In this document: in pieces, positions 1-4,740 of the stretch
Position numbering within the stretch: the first letter of the stretch is position 1
Layout of the letters: each line of letters opens with the position of its first letter
Assembly (NCBI GenBank): GCA_007119835.1
Contig: SKOX01000056.1
Coordinates: forward strand, 1-5,348
Origin: Paracoccaceae bacterium
GTDB taxonomy: Bacteria > Pseudomonadota > Alphaproteobacteria > Rhodobacterales > Rhodobacteraceae
Length of the DNA stretch: 5,348 bases
Reading direction: 5' to 3'
Notes under the pieces: model-generated
Databases searched by the model: none
What the model saw: only the letters and a program-made list of their open reading frames with translations
What the model was told of the DNA's origin: nothing
Program-made: the position numbers and the translations under genes

Positions 1-717
1 CTCGACGGCTACGACGGCGTGCTCGCCTTCGGCGCGGTTCTGGCGGAGACCTACCGGCGCCGGGGCTGGGCCGACGCGGTGCATGTCTGGCACGAGGCGG
101 CCGACGCCCGCCTCTTCCGCCCGCGGCCGGAGATCGAGCGCGGCGCCGACCTCGTCTGGATCGGCAACTGGGGGGACGGCGAGCGGACGGCGGAGCTCGC
201 GACGTTTCTGCTTGAGCCCGCGCGGGCGCTGGGTCTGAGCGGCACGGTGCATGGGGTGCGCTATCCGCGCGAGGCGCGGGCGGCGGTCGCGGCGGCGGGG
301 CTCGGCTTCGGCGGCTGGGTCCCCAACGCCCGGGTGCCGGAGGTGTTCGCGCGGCATCGGGTGACGGTGCATGTCCCGCGCCGGCACTACGTCGAGACGC
401 TGCCGGGGATCCCGACCATCCGCGTCTTCGAGGCGCTCGCCTGCGGCATCCCGCTGGTCTCCGCGCCCTGGGACGACGCCGAGGGCCTGTTCCGCCCCGG
501 GGAGGACTTCCTCGCGGCGCCCGACGGCGCGGCGATGCAGGGGGCCATCGCCGGGCTGCTGGCCGATCCCGAGCGCGCGGCGTTCGTCGCGGCGTCGGGG
601 CGCGAGCGGGTGCTGGCGCGGCACACTTGCGCGCACCGGGTGGACGAGCTTCTCGCGATCCTCGGACGCCTCGCGGTCCGGCCGGTCGCGGCGACGGTTG
701 GAGCGCCTGCGGCATGA
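1..717 (+). CDS. CgeB-like glycosyltransferase, 5'-truncated by window edge
   Basis: The C-terminal 238 residues of a GT-B-type glycosyltransferase are present. The frame is open from base 1 (LDGYDGVLAFG...), so the real start lies upstream and the GTG at 19 is an internal codon. Seen: a WHEAADARLFRP segment at fragment residues 30-41, the usual join to the C-terminal nucleotide-sugar-binding domain; a domain core WIGNWGDGER; then RVFEALACGIPLVSAP from residue 141, the hallmark of the CgeB/Glyco_trans_1_2 group, followed by LFRPGEDF and a closing GRERVLARHT helix. Members are expected to be cytoplasmic and to transfer a sugar from an activated nucleotide donor. The donor and acceptor cannot be told. 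The stop overlaps the start of the next glycosyltransferase (ATGA), which indicates one operon. The order of motifs matches the two genes downstream, so the three are likely paralogues. The family call is firm; the pathway is not. Confidence 0.88.
   Translation, partial: LDGYDGVLAFGAVLAETYRRRGWADAVHVWHEAADARLFRPRPEIERGADLVWIGNWGDGERTAELATFLLEPARALGLSGTVHGVRYPREARAAVAAAGLGFGGWVPNARVPEVFARHRVTVHVPRRHYVETLPGIPTIRVFEALACGIPLVSAPWDDAEGLFRPGEDFLAAPDGAAMQGAIAGLLADPERAAFVAASGRERVLARHTCAHRVDELLAILGRLAVRPVAATVGAPAA
700..703 (+). promoter_or_regulatory. Shine-Dalgarno for the second glycosyltransferase
   Basis: GGAG lies 10 nt before the ATG at 714, inside the end of the upstream gene. It supports 714 over the upstream in-frame candidate at 627, whose 29 extra residues are Arg/Pro/Gly-rich and come from the other reading frame of the first gene. 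Confidence 0.5.
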
Positions 718-1802
718 GGATCGCCTTCTACGGATCGAGCCTGCTCTCGAGCTACTGGAACGGCGCCGCGACCTACTATCGCGGCCTGATCCGGGCGCTT
801 GCGGCCCGCGGGCATGCCGTCACCTTCTACGAGCCGGACGCTTTCGGGCGGCAGGAGCGGCGCGACATCGAGCCCCCCGACTGGTGCCGGGTCGTCGTCT
901 GGCGGCCCGACGCCGCCGGCCTCGCCGGCGTCGCAGCCGAGGCGGCGCATGCGGACGTGGTGGTGAAGGCGAGCGGCGTCGGCGTGCTCGACGACGAGAT
1001 CCTGGCAGCGGTCACGGCGGCGGCGGCCCCGCACGCGCTCAGGATCTTCTGGGACGTGGACGCGCCGGCGACGCTCGCGCTGCTCGAGGTGGAGCCGGAG
1101 CATCTGCTGCGCCGGGCGCTGCCGGGGCTCGACGGCGTGCTCACCTACGGCGGCGGCGTGTCGGTCGAGGCCGACTACCGCCGGCTCGGCGCGCGGACCT
1201 GCGTCTCGATCTTCAATGCCCTCGATCCGACGACGCATCATCCGGTGCCGCCCGATCCGCGTTTCGCTGCCGACCTCGCCTTCCTCGGCAACCGGCTTCC
1301 CGATCGCGAGGCGCGGGTCGGGCGCTTCTTCTTCGGGCCGGCAGAGGCGCTGCCGGAGGCGCGGTTCCTGCTCGGCGGAGCGGGCTGGGAGCCCGGCGCG
1401 GTGCCGCGCAATGTCCGGGTGCTCGGGCACGTCCCGACCGCGGATCACAACGCCTTCAACTGCACGCCCCGCGCGGTGCTCAACATCAGCCGCGAGTCGA
1501 TGGCGAGCCGCGGCTTCTCGCCGGCGACGCGGGTCTTCGAGGCGGCCGGTGCCGGCGCCTGCCTCGTCACTGATGCCTGGGAGGGCATCGAGACGATCCT
1601 CGCACCGGGGCGCGAGGTGATCGTCGCCCGCGACGGGCGCGACGTGACCGAGGCGCTGGCGGGGCTGACGCCAGAGCGGGCCCGGGCGGTCGGCGCGGCG
1701 GCGCGGGAGCGGGTGCTGGCAGAGCACACCTACGACCTCCGGGCGCTGACGGTCGAGGCGACACTGGGCGAGCTTGCCGCGCGCAAGGCGGAGGCGGCGT
1801 GA
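714..1802 (+). CDS. CgeB-like family glycosyltransferase (second of three)
   Basis: A complete 362-aa GT-B-type glycosyltransferase. The start at 714 gives MRIAFYGSSLLSSYWNGAAT, a first beta strand and glycine/serine loop typical of the N-terminal Rossmann domain in this group; the ATG overlaps the previous stop as ATGA. Other landmarks are FYEPDAFGRQERRD near residues 38-51, FWDVDAPATL (D114, D116), the interdomain and second-domain entry FLGNRLPDREARV, then LNISRESMASRGFSP and TRVFEAAGAGACLVTD (R273, E276). Here the cysteine-glycine pair of its neighbours (ACG) is AGAG. The C-terminal helix ends ERVLAEHTYDLRAL. Family knowledge says it transfers a sugar from a nucleotide donor in the cytoplasm; donor, linkage and acceptor are unknown. 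No signal peptide or membrane segment is seen. Its place between two similar genes suggests consecutive transfer steps in one glycan or glycoprotein pathway. Confidence 0.9.
   Translation: MRIAFYGSSLLSSYWNGAATYYRGLIRALAARGHAVTFYEPDAFGRQERRDIEPPDWCRVVVWRPDAAGLAGVAAEAAHADVVVKASGVGVLDDEILAAVTAAAAPHALRIFWDVDAPATLALLEVEPEHLLRRALPGLDGVLTYGGGVSVEADYRRLGARTCVSIFNALDPTTHHPVPPDPRFAADLAFLGNRLPDREARVGRFFFGPAEALPEARFLLGGAGWEPGAVPRNVRVLGHVPTADHNAFNCTPRAVLNISRESMASRGFSPATRVFEAAGAGACLVTDAWEGIETILAPGREVIVARDGRDVTEALAGLTPERARAVGAAARERVLAEHTYDLRALTVEATLGELAARKAEAA
1790..1794 (+). promoter_or_regulatory. Shine-Dalgarno for the third glycosyltransferase
   Basis: GGAGG sits 7 nt before the ATG at 1802 but only 4 nt before the in-frame GTG at 1799. 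The spacing therefore favours ATG 1802 as the start. It lies within the last codons of the upstream gene, consistent with translational coupling. Confidence 0.6.
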
Positions 1803-2872
1803 TGGGCCGGCGCTACGTCTTTCTCGGCCTGTCGCTCAGCTCGTCCTGGGGCAACGGGCACGCCACGACCTACCGCGCGCTCCTGAAGGGCCTCGCCGAG
1901 CTCGGGCACGAGGCGGTGTTCCTCGAGCGCGACGTGCCCTGGTACGCGGCGAACCGCGACCTGCCGGCGCCGGACTTCGCCCGGCTGCATCTTTACGACG
2001 ACATAGGCGACCTCGAGCGCTTTGCCGGGCTGATCGCGGGCGCCGACGGCGTCGTGGTCGGCTCCTACGTGCCGGATGGGGTGGCGGTCGCGGACTGGGT
2101 GCTGGCGCGCGCGGCGGGGCCGGTCGCCTACTACGACATCGACACGCCGGTGACGCTCGCGCGGCTTGCCGAAGGCGCGTGCGACTATCTGGAGCCCCGG
2201 CTGGTCCCGGCCTTCGACTGCTACCTGTCCTTCACCGGCGGGCCGGTCCTCGACCGCCTCGAGAGGACGCTCGGCGCGCGCAGGGCCGTGTCGCTGCCGT
2301 GCGGGGTCGATCCGAGCCTCTACCGGCCGACCGGGAGTGTGCTGCGCTGGGACCTCGGCTACCTCGGGACCTACAGCGCCGACCGGCAGCCGGCGCTTGA
2401 GCGGCTGCTGATCGAGCCGGCGCGGCGGCGGCCGGAGCTGCGCTTCGTCGTGGCGGGGCCGCAATACCCGGCCGAAATCTACTGGCCGGCCAATGTCGAG
2501 CGGATCGAGCACCTGCCGCCGAGCGAGCACGCCGGCTTCTACGGAGCGATGCGCTACACGCTGAACGTGACGCGGGCCGAGATGGTGGCCACCGGCTGGG
2601 CGCCGAGCGTCCGGCTGTTCGAGACCTCGGCCTGCGGCACGCCGGCGATCTCCGACCGCTGGCCGGGGCTCGAGGCTTATCTGCCCGTCGGCGAGGCCGT
2701 CCTCGTCGCCGATGCGGCGGAAGACGTTCTCGCGATCCTCGACGAGGGGACCGAACTGCGGGACCGGATCGCACGCCGCGCGCGCGCGGAGGCGCTGGCC
2801 CGGCATAGTGGGCGCGCACGGGCGGAAACCCTGGTCGCGGCCCTGGAGCCAGCCGCCGGGCGTCGCAGCTGA
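1802..2872 (+). CDS. CgeB-like family glycosyltransferase (third of three)
   Basis: A complete 356-aa protein, starting at the ATG that shares its A with the preceding stop codon. It is colinear with the second gene: N-terminal YVFLGLSLSSSWGNGHATTY matches the SSYWNGAATYY loop there, YYDIDTPVTL (D112, D114) matches FWDVDAPATL, and VRLFETSACGTPAISDRW (R271, E274) matches TRVFEAAGAG at almost the same residue numbers. Between them, PCGVDPSLYRPTG opens the second domain and LGYLGTYSADRQPALE plus LLIEPARRRPELRFVVAGPQYP form its core; the LL-EPAR...YP pattern is closer to the first gene than to the second. It is expected to be a soluble cytoplasmic sugar transferase with unknown donor and acceptor. 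It is the last gene of the plus-strand operon; the next gene converges on it. Confidence 0.9.
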   Translation: MGRRYVFLGLSLSSSWGNGHATTYRALLKGLAELGHEAVFLERDVPWYAANRDLPAPDFARLHLYDDIGDLERFAGLIAGADGVVVGSYVPDGVAVADWVLARAAGPVAYYDIDTPVTLARLAEGACDYLEPRLVPAFDCYLSFTGGPVLDRLERTLGARRAVSLPCGVDPSLYRPTGSVLRWDLGYLGTYSADRQPALERLLIEPARRRPELRFVVAGPQYPAEIYWPANVERIEHLPPSEHAGFYGAMRYTLNVTRAEMVATGWAPSVRLFETSACGTPAISDRWPGLEAYLPVGEAVLVADAAEDVLAILDEGTELRDRIARRARAEALARHSGRARAETLVAALEPAAGRRS

Positions 2873-2918
2873 GCGGCTGACGACCACGGGTCGCGACGGG
2901 ATGTTCCGGGTGCGGCCA

Positions 2919-2942
2919 TCGGGCTTCGAACATGCCCGAAGC
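2919..2942. terminator. Overlapping inverted repeats between convergent genes, possible terminator
   Basis: TCGGGC (2919-2924) pairs with GCCCGA (2934-2939) across 9 nt, and GCTTCG (2923-2928) pairs with CGAAGC (2937-2942) across 8 nt. The two stems share bases, so only one can form at a time. A further pair, ATGTTC (2901-2906) with GAACAT (2928-2933), overlaps both. The site lies 47 nt after the stop of the third glycosyltransferase. A short weak T-containing stretch (gtcattta) follows on the plus strand, but there is no real U tract. A function in ending transcription of the convergent genes is inferred from position. The remainder of 2873-2996 shows nothing else. Confidence 0.3.
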
Positions 2943-2996
2943 GTCATTTAGATCCGGCGACTGGCACCTTCCCGTCGCCCGTAACATCGCGCGCTG

Positions 2997-3698
2997 CTAG
3001 CCCTCCACGACGAACGCGACCTCGACGGGCGTCATGTCCTCGCCGTTGATCGGGATCATGTCTTGCGGGCAGGCCGACATCGCGACGATGCAGTCCATTT
3101 CGGCGCGCAGGGTCACGGAGGCGCCAGGCTGCGAGACCGGCGCCCGCCACTCGACGCTCCAGTCCGGGTGGACCGGGATGTTCATCCAGACGTTGAAGGG
3201 TTGCGGCACGTGGGCGACGGGCTCGCCGATCGCCATCATCGCCATGCGGAGGTTGTCGGAGCAGTTGTCATGGTAGCCCTCGGCGCCGAGCGTCATGTAG
3301 CGGAAGAGGTCGCAGGCGGCCATCAGCGTGTCGTGCACGCCAGGCGACGTGTCCTCGGTCAGCGTAAGGATCGGGCGGCGGCGGTTGGTCACGAGCACGT
3401 CGCCGACGCGGGGAACGACGCGGCTGAGCCAGGCGCGGGCGTGCGGCCAGGAAAGGTATTCCGCCCGGTTGCGCGCGCTGAACGCCCAGGTGTCGCAAAC
3501 TTGGGTGCCGTAGGGGTTGATGATGCGGATCGACTGGCCGGCGCCGAGACGAACAGCGCGCCCCTGCCGGGCCGGAACGGTGTAGTGGCGTCCGAGCTCG
3601 GGCGTGCCGTCCGGCGCGATCGGCTCGCGCAGCGTCGCATTGTGGCCGCAGACGGCGGCGTTGTCGGCCGGCACGTCGAGAAAGCGCGAAAGGTCCAT
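2997..3698 (-). CDS. DUF1989 / urea carboxylase-associated family protein
   Basis: A 233-aa protein starting MDLSRFLDVPAD. The start at 3698 is chosen because a strong AGGAGG-type site lies just upstream and because the longer open frame (to 3950) adds only low-complexity Arg/Pro-rich sequence that runs into the pcm end. DUF1989 hallmarks in order: GQSIRIINPYGTQVCDTWAF (residues 54-73), LTEDTSPGVHDTL (113-125), GYHDNCSDNLRMAM (141-154), PQPFNVWMNIPV (165-176) and LRAEMDCIVAMSACPQDMIPINGED (197-221). Cys68, Cys146, Cys203 and Cys210, with His122 and His143, sit in these blocks and are candidate metal or catalytic residues. Some family members were shown to be carboxyguanidine deiminase subunits (CgdA/CgdB) beside a guanidine/urea carboxylase. 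No such carboxylase or second DUF1989 gene is seen here, so that role should not be assumed. The protein is probably cytoplasmic; no signal peptide is seen. Confidence 0.88.
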   Translation of the reverse strand: MDLSRFLDVPADNAAVCGHNATLREPIAPDGTPELGRHYTVPARQGRAVRLGAGQSIRIINPYGTQVCDTWAFSARNRAEYLSWPHARAWLSRVVPRVGDVLVTNRRRPILTLTEDTSPGVHDTLMAACDLFRYMTLGAEGYHDNCSDNLRMAMMAIGEPVAHVPQPFNVWMNIPVHPDWSVEWRAPVSQPGASVTLRAEMDCIVAMSACPQDMIPINGEDMTPVEVAFVVEG

Positions 3699-3707
3699 GC
3701 GGGCGTT

Positions 3708-3714
3708 CCTCCTG
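3708..3714 (-). promoter_or_regulatory. Strong ribosome binding site of the DUF1989 gene
   Basis: On the minus strand this reads CAGGAGG, 9 nt before the ATG at 3698. It is the best Shine-Dalgarno match in the window and fixes the start. Its strength, together with a 241-bp gap to pcm upstream, suggests the gene is translated independently and may have its own promoter. No convincing -35/-10 pair could be read between 3715 and 3780. Confidence 0.75.
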
Positions 3715-3780
3715 TTTGGGTCGCGGCTTGCACGGAAACGGACGCGCGCAGACAGCTCAGGGCGTGGGATCGAGAAAGGT

Positions 3781-3799
3781 AGGCACGCGCCGCATGCCT
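3781..3799 (-). terminator. Hairpin followed by T-rich stretch, candidate intrinsic terminator or leader hairpin
   Basis: Minus-strand RNA reads AGGCAUGC-GGC-GCGUGCCU, an 8-bp stem with one U-G wobble and a 3-nt loop, followed by ACCUUUCUC. The T-rich tail is short and broken, so this is a weak intrinsic terminator at best. It lies 141 nt past the pcm stop and 83 nt before the DUF1989 start. It could end pcm transcripts or be a leader hairpin of the downstream gene. Confidence 0.35.
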
Positions 3800-3831
3800 G
3801 CGCCTGCCATGACCGCGGCGGCTCGAGCGTC

Positions 3832-3846
3832 CCGCGATGATCGCGG
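3832..3846. repeat. 15-bp perfect palindrome around one base, possible operator
   Basis: CCGCGAT-G-ATCGCGG has perfect 7-bp half sites around a single central G. The one-base centre makes it better suited to a dimeric DNA-binding protein than to an RNA hairpin, where only the inner-trimmed 5-bp stem with a 5-nt loop would form. It lies in the gap between pcm and the DUF1989 gene, 134 bp before the latter's start. A short palindrome of this composition can arise by chance in such GC-rich DNA, so the operator reading is tentative. Confidence 0.25.
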
Positions 3847-3882
3847 CGTTGTCCACCAGGTCGGGTGCGCCATTCGGCAGCG

Positions 3883-3911
3883 CGCGCGCCCACGATCTCG
3901 TGGGCGACGCG
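3883..3911 (-). terminator. Strong GC-rich hairpin just past pcm, likely 3'-end structure
   Basis: CGCCCACGA (3887-3895) and TCGTGGGCG (3898-3906) are exact inverted repeats. With a one-base bulge at A3907 the stem extends a further four pairs to 3883/3911. As RNA it folds as about 12 pairs with a 4-nt loop. It starts 29 nt past the pcm stop on the minus strand. No T run follows, so it is more likely a Rho-independent-like or 3'-protecting hairpin of the kind common in GC-rich genomes than a classic terminator. This is the strongest foldable element I found in the window. Confidence 0.45.
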
Positions 3912-3939
3912 GCCGATGGTCTTCGGCTCGGGTGCGGCG

Positions 3940-4611
3940 CTACGTCTCAAGCTGGGTGAACCGAACGGGAAGGACCCCGCGCAGCTTCATCTGGCCCTCC
4001 GGACCCTTCTCGACGAGCGTCAGGGTCTGAGCCTCGGCCGGCCCGAGCGGAATGACCATTTTCCCCCCGGGCTTAAGCTGGTCCGCAAGGGCCTCGGGCA
4101 CCTGCCTCGCCGCGGCGGTGACCAGTATCTTGTCGAACGGCGCATGCTCGGACCAACCGCGCGACCCGTCGCCGACGCGAACCGCCACGTTCGTGAGGCC
4201 GAACTCCTGGAGGCGTGACTGGGCCGCCAGGGCGAATTCCTCCACGACCTCGATGCTCCACACGCTGCCTGCGAGCCCGGCGAGAACCGCCGCCTGATAG
4301 CCGAGCCCGGTCCCGACTTCGAGAACCGAGTCGCCTGGCTGAGGATCCAGCAGGTCGATCATGAGCGCACCAATGAACGGCTGGGAGATCGTCTTGTCGA
4401 AGCCGATCGGCAGGGGCGTATCGTGATAGGCCAGGGCGGCGATCTGCGCCGGCACGAACTGATGGCGCGGCACCTGCCTAAACGCTGCGGCAACCCGCGG
4501 GTCGAGGTCGCTCTTGCCGAGATCGTCGCTCATCAGGTCCATGTGGATCCCGATCACCTCGACCATGTGGCGGCGCAGGATCGCGAGGTGCTTTTCCAAC
4601 ATCGGTTTCAT
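3940..4611 (-). CDS. pcm: Protein-L-isoaspartate O-methyltransferase
   Basis: A 223-aa SAM-dependent methyltransferase that repairs isoaspartyl residues in aged proteins by carboxyl methylation in the cytoplasm. Seen: DPRVAAAFRQVPRHQFVP (residues 37-54), the family's N-terminal signature; AYHDTPLPIGFDKTISQPFIGALM (61-84), holding the TISQP motif with the conserved Ser76; SAM-binding motif I VLEVGTGLGYQAAVLA (96-111); acidic post-motif residue E121 in WSIEVVEE; VRVGDGSRGW (144-153); FDKILVTAAARQVP (159-172); and LKPGGKMVIPLG (179-190). Length is near the usual 205-225 aa. The start at 4611 is supported by an AGGAAA site 5 nt upstream; Met4, Met16 and later Met codons are less well placed. It lacks the C-terminal extension of long forms. 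Divergent from the rtcB-family gene, with 129 bp between them. The neighbours do not include surE or rpoS, its usual partners in gammaproteobacteria. Confidence 0.93.
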   Translation of the reverse strand: MKPMLEKHLAILRRHMVEVIGIHMDLMSDDLGKSDLDPRVAAAFRQVPRHQFVPAQIAALAYHDTPLPIGFDKTISQPFIGALMIDLLDPQPGDSVLEVGTGLGYQAAVLAGLAGSVWSIEVVEEFALAAQSRLQEFGLTNVAVRVGDGSRGWSEHAPFDKILVTAAARQVPEALADQLKPGGKMVIPLGPAEAQTLTLVEKGPEGQMKLRGVLPVRFTQLET

Positions 4612-4616
4612 CGGAC

Positions 4617-4622
4617 TTTCCT
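4617..4622 (-). promoter_or_regulatory. Ribosome binding site of pcm
   Basis: AGGAAA on the minus strand lies 5 nt before the ATG at 4611 (context CTAGGAAAGTCCGATG). It supports the first Met over the in-frame Met three codons later. Confidence 0.5.
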
Positions 4623-4679
4623 AGCCCGCATGCGCGGCGGCGTCCATTCCGAGCCGTTCCAGCAATGCTCCTCCCGGAC

Positions 4680-4734
4680 CACGGTAGCCCTTCTTGCAAG
4701 ACCGGGTGGCGATGCAGCGGATCGTCGCTACGTG
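4680..4734. promoter_or_regulatory. Divergent pcm/rtcB control region with dyads
   Basis: The 129-bp gap 4612-4740 must carry the promoters of both divergent genes, unless they are read from elsewhere. I could not identify convincing -35/-10 boxes on either strand. It does hold an 8-bp palindrome CTTGCAAG (4693-4700) inside a longer inverted repeat, CACGGTAGC (4680-4688) against GCTACGTG (4727-4734), eight pairs with one bulged G. The right arm abuts the RtcB start. Function is inferred from position only. Confidence 0.3.
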
Positions 4735-4740
4735 AACGGC

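Noticed and set aside
371..1573. A 400-codon plus-strand open frame overlapping the first two glycosyltransferases in another frame
   Set aside because: Composition is dominated by Arg, Ala, Gly and Ser with no motif; it crosses the junction of two real genes in the wrong frame.
387..1727. A 446-codon open frame on the minus strand opposite the first two glycosyltransferases
   Set aside because: It is Arg/Pro/Ala-rich with no recognisable motif, and lies antisense to two genes with clear family motifs. It is explained by high GC content lowering stop-codon frequency.
1730..2947. A 405-codon minus-strand open frame opposite the third glycosyltransferase
   Set aside because: Same cause: low-complexity composition, no domain signature, and fully antisense to a well-supported gene.
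3699..3950. An 84-residue N-terminal extension of the DUF1989 protein
   Set aside because: The open frame continues upstream, but the strong AGGAGG-type site at 3708-3714 and the family-like start MDLSRF place the start at 3698. The extension would overlap the end of pcm and is low complexity.
4693..4722. A possible promoter with TTGCAA as -35 box for rtcB
   Set aside because: The hexamer 17 nt downstream is GCGGAT, which does not resemble a -10 box, so no promoter is called.
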